A stretch of DNA of 13,239 nucleotides from an uncultured Methylophilus sp. (GCA_936943315.1 CAKZJM010000126.1:1-13239); one strand, 5' to 3'; counted from the first letter of the stretch, positions 1 through 6,941 are shown. The notes: a model not told the origin generated them from the letters alone. Numbers and translations: made by a program.

Positions 1-82
1 CTCCGGTGGAAGCCGTGGCCCAGATATTTTCAGTGGCGGCGGTGGCGGCTTCGGTGGCGGTGGGGCCTCTGGTGACTGGTAA
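1..82 (+). CDS. TPM-domain protein, Gly-rich C-terminal tail (partial)
   Basis: Only the last 26 codons are in the window; the reading frame enters at base 2 and stops with TAA at 80-82. The tail is almost all Gly and Ser, with a run of five Gly, then Phe, then four Gly, and ends in Ala-Ser-Gly-Asp-Trp. This is the usual end of YgcG-type TPM-domain proteins, which have a signal peptide, a periplasmic TPM domain, one membrane helix and a Gly-rich tail. The next gene, 8 bases downstream on the same strand, is a second TPM-domain protein, which supports the assignment because the two are often paired behind lemA. The TPM domain itself is outside the window, so the call rests on the tail and the neighbour. 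Confidence 0.7.
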   Translation, partial: SGGSRGPDIFSGGGGGFGGGGASGDW

Positions 83-90
83 AGTACACA

Positions 91-600
91 ATGAAACCGA
101 TTCATCCCTTTAAACGCTGGTTAAAGCATGCCTGGAGTCATCCGCGGCAGGTCACAGCACTGTTCCCTGAAAAATCGCTACAGCACATTGAACAGGCCAT
201 CGCCGAAAATGAGCATAAGCATGCAGGTGAGATCAGGGTCGTCATTGAGTCTGGCCTGCCAAGCTATGCTATCCTGCGAGGTTTGACGCCACGGCAACGT
301 GCGATCAACCTGTTTGGGCATCTTAATATCTGGGATACCGAGCATAACAATGGCGTGTTGATTTATCTGCTGCTGGCAGACCACGATGTGGAAATTGTGG
401 CTGACCGAGGGATTCATAAACACGTGACAGACGCAGGCTGGCAGCAGATTTGCCAGCATATGGAAGGGATGTTCAGAAGTGGGCAGTTTGAGTCTGGCGT
501 GGTTTTCGGCATACAAGCCATTGGTAAGCATCTGGCAACGCATTTCCCGCCCGAGAGTGTCCCCCGCAACGAGCTATCTAACCGCGTGGTTGTGCTTTAG
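91..600 (+). CDS. TPM-domain protein (COG3762-like)
   Basis: 169 residues. Residues about 30-150 look like a TPM domain: an amphipathic helix (HIEQAIAENE), then GEIRVVIES, a variable segment, the core NNGVLIYLLLADHDVEIVAD followed by RGI, and a C-terminal helix ending GIQAIGKHLATHF. There is no signal peptide and no clear membrane segment, unlike the longer Gly-rich partner upstream. The biochemical role of stand-alone TPM proteins is not settled; relatives are linked to photosystem II repair in plants and to envelope functions in bacteria. It starts 8 bases after the upstream stop, so the two are probably cotranscribed. No strong ribosome site is visible. The last 44 bases overlap the start I prefer for the next gene, suggesting translational coupling. 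Confidence 0.85.
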   Translation: MKPIHPFKRWLKHAWSHPRQVTALFPEKSLQHIEQAIAENEHKHAGEIRVVIESGLPSYAILRGLTPRQRAINLFGHLNIWDTEHNNGVLIYLLLADHDVEIVADRGIHKHVTDAGWQQICQHMEGMFRSGQFESGVVFGIQAIGKHLATHFPPESVPRNELSNRVVVL

Positions 601-1213
601 TGTTTGCACGGCCAGCCCTGTCTATGCTGACCTGAAAGACATCTATCGCATTTATCACTCTACGCCATCGTTGGCTGCATTTGAAATTTGTCAGGGCGGC
701 GGGTGTGTACAGTCAGACACGCTCAGCTTGACCCCGGCTGAGTGGGACAACGTCACGCGCTTGTTTACACCCCCACCCCAAACCGCAGAGGCCGAACGTA
801 ACGCCATTTCACTCGCCATCGGTATGCTGGAAGATATGGTGGGCACCAAGATCGGCACCGCCGCTGACCGTGCTGGCACATTCAACAACAGCGATTACCT
901 GCATCAGCAAGATTGTAACGATGAAGCCATTAACAGCACGACGTATATGCGTTTGATGCAACAGGCTGGGCTGATCCGTTTTCACGACATCCTGGATACC
1001 CGCACGCGTCAATTCTTTTTCACCGGCTGGCCACATACGGCTGCGGTGATCCGCGAACAAGCGACTCAGGCAGAATATGCGGTTGATAGCTGGTTTTACG
1101 ATAACGGTTACCCGGCAACGATTCTGCCTATGGCTACCTGGAAAAGCGGCTATATTCCTCAAGACAGTCCTATCGTGAATCGACCACAGCAAAAAGAGCC
1201 GCCAACTGAGTAG
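557..1213 (+). CDS. Secreted protein of unknown function, possible Cys-His-Asp triad
   Basis: 218 residues from GTG 557. That start puts a hydrophobic leader (about residues 6-20) first, with a likely cleavage site after VYA at residue 24, so the protein is probably periplasmic. I recognise no named family. Three conserved-looking spots stand out: Cys120 in QDCNDEA at the start of a helix, His160 in GWPHTAAVI, and Asp177 in AVDSWFYDNG. This order and context (Cys-x-Asp-Glu, then His before a hydrophobic strand, then Asp) resembles transglutaminase-like cysteine proteases such as the LapG family, so a papain/transglutaminase fold is a reasonable guess. Two further Cys (45 and 50) flank a Gly triplet. 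A GTG at 479 has a better ribosome site (GGAAGGG at 462-468) but would overlap the TPM gene by 122 bases and give a 50-residue leader. Start uncertain, gene reality likely. Confidence 0.75.
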   Translation: MSPATSYLTAWLCFSVCTASPVYADLKDIYRIYHSTPSLAAFEICQGGGCVQSDTLSLTPAEWDNVTRLFTPPPQTAEAERNAISLAIGMLEDMVGTKIGTAADRAGTFNNSDYLHQQDCNDEAINSTTYMRLMQQAGLIRFHDILDTRTRQFFFTGWPHTAAVIREQATQAEYAVDSWFYDNGYPATILPMATWKSGYIPQDSPIVNRPQQKEPPTE

Positions 1214-1219
1214 GCGCGG

Positions 1220-1248
1220 GTGACGCCGCCATCGAATAAGGCTAAAAT
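1220..1248 (+). promoter_or_regulatory. Candidate sigma70 promoter of proS
   Basis: GTGACG (1220-1225) as -35 and TAAAAT (1243-1248) as -10, with a 17-base spacer, in the only gap before proS. The -10 overlaps an inverted repeat CTAAAA-n6-TTTTAG (1242-1259), which could be a small operator or the first hairpin of the leader. Motif match only. Confidence 0.45.
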
Positions 1249-1280
1249 CGCGCTTTTAGATTTCAATTGAATGTATTTTT

Positions 1281-2990
1281 ATGCGAGCCTCACAATTTTT
1301 CATTGCCACCCAAAAAGAAGCCCCTTCTGACGCTGAACTGATCAGCCACAAACTGATGGTGCGTGCCGGGTTGATCAAGAAACTGGGTAGCGGTTTGTAT
1401 AGCTGGATGCCGCTAGGCCTGCGCGTGTTGCGTAAAGTGGAAAACATTGTGCGCGACGAAATGAATAAAGCCGGTGCGCTGGAGTTGTTGATGCCTGCCG
1501 TTCAACCTAAAGAGCTGTGGGAAGAAACCGGCCGCTGGGCGGTGTTTGGTCCGCAAATGCTGAAAATCCAGGACAGGCACGAGCGCGACTTCTGTTTTGG
1601 GCCGACGCATGAAGAAGTGATTACTGACATCGCCCGCAAAGAAATCAGCAGTTACAAACAGCTGCCATTGAATTTCTACCAGATCCAGACCAAATTCCGT
1701 GACGAGATCCGTCCGCGTTTTGGCGTGATGCGCGCCCGCGAGTTTCTGATGAAAGATGCCTATTCTTTCCACACCAGTTATGACTGCCTGGCGAATACTT
1801 ACAACAGTATGCACACCGCCTATAGCAATATCTTTACCCGCCTAGGCCTGAAGTTCCGCGCCGTGAAGGCTGACTCAGGCGCCATTGGTGGGGATGGCTC
1901 GCAAGAGTTTCACGTGCTGGCAGACAGTGGTGAAGACGCTTTGGCTTATTGCGAACACTCTGATTATGCGGCCAACGTGGAGCTGGCTGAAGCGGTCGCC
2001 ACCGGTAGCCGTGCCGCCGCCGCTGAGGCCATGCGTGAAGTGGACACGCCCAAGCAGACCACCTGTGAAGATGTGGCCAAGTTGTTGGAGCTGCCTGTCA
2101 CCAAAACGGTGAAATCAGTGGCTTTGGTGGTGGATGGTGTGTTTACGCTGGCTTTATTGCGTGGTGACCATCAGCTGAATGAAGTGAAGTTTGGCAAGGT
2201 TGAAGGCGTCAAAGAATTCCGCCTGGCTACCGAAGAAGAAATTCGCGCTAACCTGAACTGCCCGCCAGGATTCATTGGCCCTGTGGGCGTGAACACCAAC
2301 GTGCGCGTGGTGGCTGACAGAACTGTGGCGCTGATGAGTGACTTTGTCTGTGGTGCCAATAAACCTAAATTCCATTTGGCGGGCGTGAATTTTGGCCGTG
2401 ACTTGCCAGAGCCATCCGTCGTCGCCGATATCCGTAACGTGGTAGTGGGCGATGCCAGCCCGGACGGTAAAGGTACGCTGGACTTATGCCGAGGCATTGA
2501 AGTCGGCCATATTTTCCAACTGCGCACCAAATACTCTGAAGCCATGCAGGCGACCTATCTGGACGAGAATGGTCAGACGCAAGTGATGGAAATGGGCTGT
2601 TACGGCATTGGCGTGTCACGCATTGTCGGCGCGGCGATTGAGCAGGGCAATGATGAAAAAGGCATTATTTTCCCATTGAGCATGGCGCCTTTTGCCGTGG
2701 TGATTTGCCCGATTGGTCTGGACAAGAGTGAAGCCGTTAAACAAGCCGCTTTTGATCTCTACCAGCAGTTGCAGCAAGCAGGCGTCGACGTTCTGCTCGA
2801 TGACCGTGGCGAACGTCCAGGGGTCATGTTTGCCGAGAGTGACCTCATGGGTATCCCGCATCGCGTGGTCATTGGTGACCGTGGGTTGGCTGAAGGTAAA
2901 GTCGAATATAAAGGCCGGACCGATGCTGAGGCACAAAACTTGCAAGTCACTGAATGTGTGGCCTTTTTGCGTGACAAACTTGGTCAGTAA
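1281..2990 (+). CDS. proS: Prolyl-tRNA synthetase
   Basis: 569 residues, the normal length of the bacterial-type class II enzyme, which charges tRNA-Pro with proline in the cytoplasm using ATP. Catalytic-domain signatures are present: the Pro/ATP pocket region FGPTHEE (about 106-112), motif 2 with TKFRDEIRPRFGVMRAREF (137-155) and motif 3 with GCYGIGVSRIVGA (439-451). Between them, about 224-407, lies the insertion domain that hydrolyses mischarged Ala-tRNA-Pro; its key Lys is present in KTVKSV (Lys278). The C-terminal anticodon-binding domain begins around FAVVICPIG (471-479) and includes DDRGERPGVMFAESDLMGIP. No Shine-Dalgarno sequence is obvious ahead of ATG 1281, but the N-terminus MRASQFFIATQKEAPSDAEL is typical of the family and fixes the start. 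A hairpin with a short T-run follows the stop. Confidence 0.98.
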   Translation: MRASQFFIATQKEAPSDAELISHKLMVRAGLIKKLGSGLYSWMPLGLRVLRKVENIVRDEMNKAGALELLMPAVQPKELWEETGRWAVFGPQMLKIQDRHERDFCFGPTHEEVITDIARKEISSYKQLPLNFYQIQTKFRDEIRPRFGVMRAREFLMKDAYSFHTSYDCLANTYNSMHTAYSNIFTRLGLKFRAVKADSGAIGGDGSQEFHVLADSGEDALAYCEHSDYAANVELAEAVATGSRAAAAEAMREVDTPKQTTCEDVAKLLELPVTKTVKSVALVVDGVFTLALLRGDHQLNEVKFGKVEGVKEFRLATEEEIRANLNCPPGFIGPVGVNTNVRVVADRTVALMSDFVCGANKPKFHLAGVNFGRDLPEPSVVADIRNVVVGDASPDGKGTLDLCRGIEVGHIFQLRTKYSEAMQATYLDENGQTQVMEMGCYGIGVSRIVGAAIEQGNDEKGIIFPLSMAPFAVVICPIGLDKSEAVKQAAFDLYQQLQQAGVDVLLDDRGERPGVMFAESDLMGIPHRVVIGDRGLAEGKVEYKGRTDAEAQNLQVTECVAFLRDKLGQ

Positions 2991-2992
2991 TT

Positions 2993-3016
2993 AGAGGGAT
3001 TTCATCCCTCTGTTTT
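2993..3016 (+). terminator. Short hairpin after proS
   Basis: A perfect 8-bp stem AGAGGGAT/ATCCCTCT (2993-3000 and 3004-3011) with a 3-base loop, followed by GTTTT. It lies 2 bases after the proS stop. The T-run is short, so it may be a leaky terminator that lets some transcription enter the transglycosylase gene. Confidence 0.6.
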
Positions 3017-3054
3017 GCGCGTGATGCGTGCATATTGTGATTACAATGGGTGGG

Positions 3055-3696
3055 ATGAAAAAAGTCTTCTTTTTCTCTTTTGTGCTGGTGTTGATCGGGC
3101 TGTGCGCCTGGTCAGCACCCTCTATGGCGGGCAACCAGAAAGAAGAGCCGCTGGCAAACAGCGTCAAGGCGCTCATGCAGAAGTCTGTCAGCGACCTGGC
3201 CGCTCCGCGGCTGTTATTTGATTCCGAGCAAGCCGCGCAAACCTGGTTACAGGACATGTCTGCACGGTTAGCCAAACGTATCCCAGACATTCAGTACCGC
3301 GAAGATTTCCTCAAGTCTGTACATTATGAAGCGACGCGTGCCGGTCTTGACCCGCAACTGGTGCTTGGGCTGATTCATGTAGAGAGTGGGTTCAAGAAAT
3401 ATGCGGTTTCCAGCGTCGGCGCGCGTGGCTATATGCAAGTGATGCCTTTTTGGGTGAAGTCCATAGGCACTAACGAACACAACCTGTTTGATATGCGCTT
3501 GAACCTGCGCTATGGCTGCACAATACTGCGGCATTACCTGGATATTGAGCATGGCGATTATTTCCGTGCGCTGGGCCGCTATAACGGCAGCCTGGGCAAG
3601 CCGGAGTATCCTAATCTGGTGGTGGGTGCATGGCGCAATCACTGGCATTATGCCCCCAGTAGCGATTTACCGAAAATGAACGTGGCTAGCCAGTAG
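3055..3696 (+). CDS. Secreted lytic transglycosylase (SLT domain)
   Basis: 213 residues from ATG 3055. The N-terminus is a signal peptide (MKKV, then a hydrophobic stretch to about 20, cleavage near APSMAG), so the enzyme acts in the periplasm. The SLT lysozyme-like domain covers about 83-185: catalytic Glu110 in LIHVESGF, the GARGYMQVMP loop (122-131), NLFDMRLNLRYGC (143-155) and the ALGRYNGS signature (172-179). Family members cut peptidoglycan between N-acetylmuramic acid and N-acetylglucosamine, leaving 1,6-anhydromuramyl ends. The N-terminal 60 residues of the mature part match nothing I know. In-frame starts at GTG 3028 and ATG 3046 exist, but only 3055 begins with the classic Lys-Lys leader. 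It lies 64 bases behind proS and ends at a strong terminator. Confidence 0.9.
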   Translation: MKKVFFFSFVLVLIGLCAWSAPSMAGNQKEEPLANSVKALMQKSVSDLAAPRLLFDSEQAAQTWLQDMSARLAKRIPDIQYREDFLKSVHYEATRAGLDPQLVLGLIHVESGFKKYAVSSVGARGYMQVMPFWVKSIGTNEHNLFDMRLNLRYGCTILRHYLDIEHGDYFRALGRYNGSLGKPEYPNLVVGAWRNHWHYAPSSDLPKMNVASQ

Positions 3697-3705
3697 CTTA
3701 TCAAT

Positions 3706-3733
3706 AAAAAACCGCGCAACTGCGCGGTTTTTT
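3706..3733. terminator. Bidirectional intrinsic terminator
   Basis: AAAAAACCGCGC, a 4-base loop AACT, then GCGCGGTTTTTT: a GC-rich 6-bp core flanked by six A on one side and six T on the other. It works in both directions and sits between the convergent transglycosylase gene (stop 3696) and the minus-strand gene ending at 3749. Confidence 0.93.
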
Positions 3734-3748
3734 ATGACTTTTTCTGGC

Positions 3749-4618
3749 TTATTTGACGACCTTAAATCCGTAATAAGTCCCAAACTCGCCTTCCGGCTCA
3801 TGATAAATAAACATCATGCCATTGGTATAGCCCAAGCCATTAAAGTGATTCTGCGAACGTAATTTCATGGTCGCGGGTAAAGCGCTCTTACCGACATATT
3901 GGCCATTCAGGTCAAAAATCAACACCGCTTTATGATCCACATCCAGTAATGCCAATTCATTGCCGGCCACGCCTGTGAACGCAATGTAATGGTCACTCAC
4001 ATCATCGTGAGCCACTTGTGCTTTGGCAAAGTCGAGCTTGATCTCCTGTAGCTTTTCGCGCTGCTTGGCATCGACTACAAAAACGATATTGCCCCTATCC
4101 TGCTTGGCATAGTAATGCTTGCTGACAGGGTCATAGCTTGGCATGGTGCCCGCATCACCAAAAGCAGGATTAAATTGAGCGACATCGCTCGAAGTCGTCA
4201 GCACCTCTCCCTTGTCGCCCACGTCCAGGCTGTAAATGCCAGTGTTGGGCGAGAAACCCACTGCGCTGGAGATGTTATAAGTAATGGTCTCCAATTTGCC
4301 TGAATGAGGGTTGTAATAAAGCGAACGATTGTCATAGCCAGGTTTGGCGGAGTTTACGTAAGTGCCATCAGCCGCAAAGGCATGCACTTCAGATTTTGAA
4401 ATCGGCGCTTCAAACTCGCTGCCCATCGGCGCCAGACCACCATCAGCAATATAGTAATGCTGATTGCTAGGCAAGTAAGCGACGCCCATGGGGCGGGTGG
4501 TTGGTTTTTTAGTGAGCGGGATTTTGATGCCGACTTCAGCCTCTGGCAAGATGTCGGCATGGGCGGCAAACGCCAGGCAAGCCAGTGCGAGCCCACTCAG
4601 TGTGTTATTTAATTGCAT
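3749..4618 (-). CDS. Secreted beta-propeller-like protein of unknown function
   Basis: 289 residues. A signal peptide is clear (MQLNNTLSGLALACLAFAAH, cleavage after AHA at 21), so it is periplasmic or secreted. The rest is built from short strand-rich units such as GVAYLPSNQHYYIADG, HAFAADGTYV, GIYSLDVGDKGEVL, NIVFVVDAKQREKLQEI, LALLDVDHKAVLIFDLNGQYV and NGMMFIYHEPEGEFGTYYGFKVV. These recall NHL or YVTN beta-propeller blades, but the repeats are loose and I cannot count blades reliably. No catalytic motif or Cys pair was seen. A good ribosome site (TCTGGAG on the minus strand) lies just before the ATG. It follows queA on the same strand after a 58-base gap with its own possible promoter. Function unknown; a binding or scaffold role is a guess. 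Confidence 0.8.
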   Translation of the reverse strand: MQLNNTLSGLALACLAFAAHADILPEAEVGIKIPLTKKPTTRPMGVAYLPSNQHYYIADGGLAPMGSEFEAPISKSEVHAFAADGTYVNSAKPGYDNRSLYYNPHSGKLETITYNISSAVGFSPNTGIYSLDVGDKGEVLTTSSDVAQFNPAFGDAGTMPSYDPVSKHYYAKQDRGNIVFVVDAKQREKLQEIKLDFAKAQVAHDDVSDHYIAFTGVAGNELALLDVDHKAVLIFDLNGQYVGKSALPATMKLRSQNHFNGLGYTNGMMFIYHEPEGEFGTYYGFKVVK

Positions 4619-4660
4619 ATCTCCAGATCCATTTTATGTTATTGGTAAGCGATAGACTCT

Positions 4661-4689
4661 ATTTTAACGCGCGAGTTTAAGATTGTGAG
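4661..4689 (-). promoter_or_regulatory. Possible promoter for the propeller-like gene
   Basis: On the minus strand: CTCACA (4684-4689), a 17-base spacer, then TAAAAT (4661-4666), ahead of the gene starting at 4618. The -35 lies inside the last codons of queA. Motif match only; read-through from queA is the alternative. Confidence 0.35.
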
Positions 4690-5717
4690 GATTGCGCCCG
4701 CGTAATCAGCATGGCATCGCCATAACTGAAAAAACGGTAAGACTGGTCTATGGCATGGCTGTAGGCTTTGCGCATAAGGTCATAGCCGCCAAACGCTGAA
4801 ACCAGCATCATCAAGGTGCTCTTGGGCAAATGGAAGTTGGTGATTAAACGGTCTACCAGTTTGAACTCAAAGCCGGGCGTAATGAAAATACTTGTTTCGT
4901 CATGATGGGCAAACAGCTTGCCTGCATGCGCCGCACTTTCCAGCGTGCGGAGCGAAGTAGTGCCTACCGCCGTAATGCGCTTGCCCTGCGCGCGGGCATC
5001 TAGAATCGTTTGTATGGTTTCTTCTGGCAACTGGTAAACCTCGGCATGCATGTGATGTTCGGCAATGTTGTCCACCTTCACTGGCTGAAAAGTGCCCGCG
5101 CCAACATGCAATGTGACGTAGCGGACATGCACCCCTTTATCGGTCAGGGCTTGCAGCAACGCTTCATCAAAATGCAAACCCGCAGTAGGCGCCGCGACAG
5201 CCCCGGCGTGCTTGGCAAACACCGTTTGGTAGCGCGTGTCATCCGCGGCATCTGCCTTGTGTTCAATATAAGGCGGCAAAGGCAACTGGCCATATTGCTC
5301 AAGAAAGTCATACCAGGACTCATCGCCCAGCAGACGGATATGAAACATATCTGCCACCCTGCCCAACACCTCAGCTTGGTATCCACCAGATAAATGCAAC
5401 AAACCTCCAGCCTTGGGTGAGCGTGATGATTTGATTTGCGCATACGCTTCATGGGCCGAAATTACGCGGTCTATCATCACCTCAATCTGGCCCCCGGTGG
5501 CTTTCTGGCCAAACAATCGGGCCTTGATCACCTTGGTGTCATTTAGGACCAACACATCGCCCGCTTCAAACTGTTCAACGATATGGCGGAAATAATTATC
5601 CCTGAGCGAATTGTGCGCTGCGTCGACTTCCAGCAAGCGGCTTTCAGAACGGTTAGGGAGTGGATGTTGTGCAATCAGGTGCTGCGGCAGATAAAAATCG
5701 AAATCTAGAGTTCTCAT
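4677..5717 (-). CDS. queA: S-adenosylmethionine:tRNA ribosyltransferase-isomerase
   Basis: 346 residues, the normal family length. QueA transfers and isomerises the ribose of S-adenosylmethionine onto preQ1 at position 34 of GUN-anticodon tRNAs, giving epoxyqueuosine. Family signatures are all present: DFDFYLPQHLIAQHPLP at the start, LVLNDTKVIKARLFG (56-70), GGLLHLSGG, PTAGLHFDEALL (177-188), VTLHVGAGTFQPVK (201-214), TAVGTTSLRTLE (249-260) and TNFHLPKSTLMMLVSAFGG (293-311). The start at 5717 gives the standard MRTLDFDFYLP; no ribosome site is visible upstream. It is transcribed away from the tRNA-Leu gene, with only 54 bases between. The usual neighbour tgt is not beside it here; the next gene on the strand is an unrelated secreted protein. 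Confidence 0.98.
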   Translation of the reverse strand: MRTLDFDFYLPQHLIAQHPLPNRSESRLLEVDAAHNSLRDNYFRHIVEQFEAGDVLVLNDTKVIKARLFGQKATGGQIEVMIDRVISAHEAYAQIKSSRSPKAGGLLHLSGGYQAEVLGRVADMFHIRLLGDESWYDFLEQYGQLPLPPYIEHKADAADDTRYQTVFAKHAGAVAAPTAGLHFDEALLQALTDKGVHVRYVTLHVGAGTFQPVKVDNIAEHHMHAEVYQLPEETIQTILDARAQGKRITAVGTTSLRTLESAAHAGKLFAHHDETSIFITPGFEFKLVDRLITNFHLPKSTLMMLVSAFGGYDLMRKAYSHAIDQSYRFFSYGDAMLITRAQSSQS

Positions 5718-5739
5718 AAATCAAAATTATGGTTATAAT
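5711..5739 (+). promoter_or_regulatory. Candidate promoter of tRNA-Leu
   Basis: TTCTCA (5711-5716), a 17-base spacer, then a perfect TATAAT (5734-5739), about 33 bases before the mature tRNA. The -35 overlaps the first codons of queA. The minus strand has its own TATAAT at 5760-5765 that could serve queA, so the two divergent promoters probably share this short gap. Confidence 0.5.
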
Positions 5740-5771
5740 AGCGGTCTTTGATGTCCTACATTATATCCCAT

Positions 5772-5856
5772 GCCGGGATGGCGGAACTGGTAGACGCACT
5801 GGACTCAAAATCCAGCGCCGCAAGGCGTGCCGGTTCGATTCCGGCTCCCGGCACCA
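5772..5856 (+). tRNA. tRNA-Leu (anticodon CAA)
   Basis: 85 bases with encoded CCA. Acceptor stem GCCGGGA (5772-5778) pairs with TCCCGGC (5846-5852), then discriminator A and CCA (5854-5856). The anticodon arm is CTGGA-CTCAAAA-TCCAG with anticodon CAA at 5806-5808, reading UUG. The long variable arm (CGCCGCAAGGCG) is the class II feature of Leu tRNAs. The T-arm is GCCGG-TTCGATT-CCGGC. Its 3' end appears to be the attachment site of the element that follows, and integration has rebuilt the 3' end intact. Confidence 0.98.
5833..5856 (+). other. Putative left attachment site (attL core) in tRNA-Leu
   Basis: The last 24 bases of tRNA-Leu, from the T-loop to CCA. A degraded copy occurs at 7988-8010 on the same strand. 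P4-type integrases normally recombine at tRNA 3' ends and rebuild the tRNA; the integrase start lies 166 bases downstream. Confidence 0.6.
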
Positions 5857-5894
5857 CGTAGTTGTACAAAGAAATCCAAAGTGGTCCAATTAAG

Positions 5895-5924
5895 CCCGTA
5901 AATCAATGACTTACGGGTTTTTTT
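5895..5924 (+). terminator. Terminator after tRNA-Leu
   Basis: CCCGTAA (5895-5901) pairs with TTACGGG (5911-5917) across a 9-base loop, followed by seven T. It lies inside the element and now ends the tRNA-Leu transcript, replacing the terminator that integration pushed about 2.1 kb away. Confidence 0.85.
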
Positions 5925-5926
5925 AC

Positions 5927-5949
5927 GTCCAAAGCAGTCCAAAGCAGTC
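5927..5949 (+). repeat. Tandem repeat GTCCAAAGCA x2
   Basis: Two exact 10-base copies at 5927-5936 and 5937-5946, then the first three bases of a third. A related AATCCAAAG lies at 5874-5882. Their position between the attachment core and the integrase start fits arm-type integrase or excisionase binding sites, which is an inference. Confidence 0.6.
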
Positions 5950-5971
5950 GTTTGACATCCAGCATTAAATA

Positions 5972-6019
5972 GGGGTAACTTATGGGGTAACACAACTTAC
6001 CCCAATTTGGAGTTACCCC
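5972..6019. repeat. Four GGGGTAAC-type octamers before the integrase start
   Basis: Two direct copies GGGGTAAC (5972-5979, 5984-5991) are followed by two inverted copies, CTTACCCC (5996-6003, one mismatch) and GTTACCCC (6012-6019). The last ends 3 bases before the integrase ATG. The layout suggests protein binding that both represses the integrase gene and marks an attachment arm. Two more direct copies sit at the far end of the element (7916-7936). Confidence 0.75.
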
Positions 6020-6022
6020 AAA

Positions 6023-6076
6023 ATGGCACTTTCAGACACAGCACTACGCAATTCAAAGCCAGGTGATAAACCTTAA
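6023..6076 (+). pseudogene. P4-type tyrosine integrase, N-terminal remnant
   Basis: ATG 6023 opens a 17-codon frame, MALSDTALRNSKPGDKP, closed by TAA at 6074-6076. This is the standard beginning of tRNA-associated integrases with an N-terminal arm-binding domain (DUF4102), in which the text continues with Tyr-Lys-Leu and a Gly-rich turn. Here similarity stops after the Lys-Pro. Neither the central domain nor the catalytic Arg-His-Arg-Tyr domain is seen in any frame downstream. An intact member would need about 400 codons. Its position just behind the octamer cluster and tRNA supports the identity more than the short length alone would. Confidence 0.75.
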
Positions 6077-6254
6077 ACGTTATTCCCCTTTATTGGTTGC
6101 AGGGATCGTATTTTTTGTCATGGTTTATATGAGTTTTTCGCAAGGACTATATGAACCAGGCGTTATGCCGGTTTGGTATGAAGTATCAGTTTTACTTAGT
6201 ATAGTTTTGTCTTACGTGGTTGCGAGTACCTTTTTAGGTAAGCTGGAGAGGTGA
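6063..6254 (+). CDS. Possible small two-helix membrane protein
   Basis: 63 residues from GTG 6063. Two hydrophobic stretches, PLLVAGIVFFVMVYMSF (about 9-25) and VSVLLSIVLSYVVASTFL (about 41-58), are separated by a short polar loop (SQGLYEPGVMPVWYE), and positive residues lie at both ends (LKRY, GKLER). This looks like a real small inner-membrane protein rather than noise. Against it: the GTG start has no convincing ribosome site, it overlaps the integrase remnant, and the stop codon falls within a tRNA-like relic. I do not recognise the family. It may be a fragment of a larger gene fused to the broken integrase. Confidence 0.4.
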   Translation: MINLKRYSPLLVAGIVFFVMVYMSFSQGLYEPGVMPVWYEVSVLLSIVLSYVVASTFLGKLER

Positions 6255-6305
6255 GATTCGAACTCCAGGGTTAGGGGCACGAGAAGCCATTAAACCTGAC
6301 TGGCT
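6244..6305 (-). pseudogene. tRNA-like relic (D-arm and T-arm features)
   Basis: On the minus strand a hairpin AGCCA...TGGCT with a D-loop-like GTCAGGTTTAA (6285-6305) is followed by TGGAG-TTCGAAT-CTCAC (6251-6267), a T-arm with the canonical 7-base loop but only three of five stem pairs. CTCTCC follows at the acceptor position. There is no proper anticodon arm, matching 5' acceptor or CCA, so it is not a working tRNA. Type uncertain (Ser or Arg are candidates). Confidence 0.4.
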
Positions 6306-6397
6306 GAACGGGATTCCTTGGTATAAAAGCAAAACTTGATGTTGGACAGTACAAAGACTGTTAACATTGGTTTAAAATCAATTTCATATTTCCTAAA

Positions 6398-6898
6398 ATG
6401 ACATTCCGTCGCTTTTTCTGTTCACTCCTCACTTTACTACTAACAAGCTGTGCTCACTTAACAGAAATTCCGACTCAGGAATATATAGCTCCACCCGAGT
6501 CTGAACTGTCGACAATATTCTTCTACAGAACAAATTCAATGCCCACTAAAGCGAATGTCGAATTTAAAATCGATAACATTAGAGTTGCCTTGTTACCAGA
6601 TGATTGCTTCACATGGGTAAAGGTACAATCTGGTCAGCATATTCTATCTGCTAGCTACGATCCACTATTAGGTTTGACTGCAAGATTACCCATTATCGTT
6701 GAGTCACACAAAACTTACGCATTTCAATATGAAGGACAAGCAAGCGGGGGTGTTGGAGTTCCTTTATATGGTAATGATGGAAAAGTTATAGGCTATGTTG
6801 GTTCAGATCGTAAAGCTTGGACGAAGATAGAAGAGTTTCCGATTGAACGGATTAACGATTTAATACTTTATTCTAAATACGTATCTTCATCTCGGTGA
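6398..6898 (+). CDS. Putative lipoprotein, DUF2846-like
   Basis: 166 residues. The N-terminus is a lipoprotein signal: MTFRRFF, a Leu-rich core and lipobox LTSC with Cys18 as the lipidated residue. No Asp follows the Cys, so outer-membrane sorting is likely. The mature part begins with a Pro/Glu-rich linker and then STIFFYRTNSM, a region around KIDNIRVALLPDDCFTWVKVQSGQHIL, and VESHKTYAFQYEG. This pattern (a strand with Tyr-Arg, a small domain presenting 'value at a limit', then 'gravity of His') matches what I recall of DUF2846 proteins, whose function is unknown. It is the largest intact plus-strand gene of the AT-rich element, with no clear ribosome site before ATG 6398. Codon use is more AT-rich than host genes such as proS, consistent with transfer. 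Confidence 0.7.
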   Translation: MTFRRFFCSLLTLLLTSCAHLTEIPTQEYIAPPESELSTIFFYRTNSMPTKANVEFKIDNIRVALLPDDCFTWVKVQSGQHILSASYDPLLGLTARLPIIVESHKTYAFQYEGQASGGVGVPLYGNDGKVIGYVGSDRKAWTKIEEFPIERINDLILYSKYVSSSR

Positions 6899-6941
6899 TT
6901 ATGAGAACGAAGTTCGTGTACATATCAGGATACGACCTAGC

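Noticed and set aside
1..82. Gly-rich stretch as a DNA repeat
   Set aside because: The GGC/GGT pattern is the coding of the Gly-rich tail of a TPM protein, not a separate repeat element.
1413..2977. Long minus-strand open frames inside proS
   Set aside because: They are shadows of a GC-biased coding sequence; proS is complete and certain on the plus strand.
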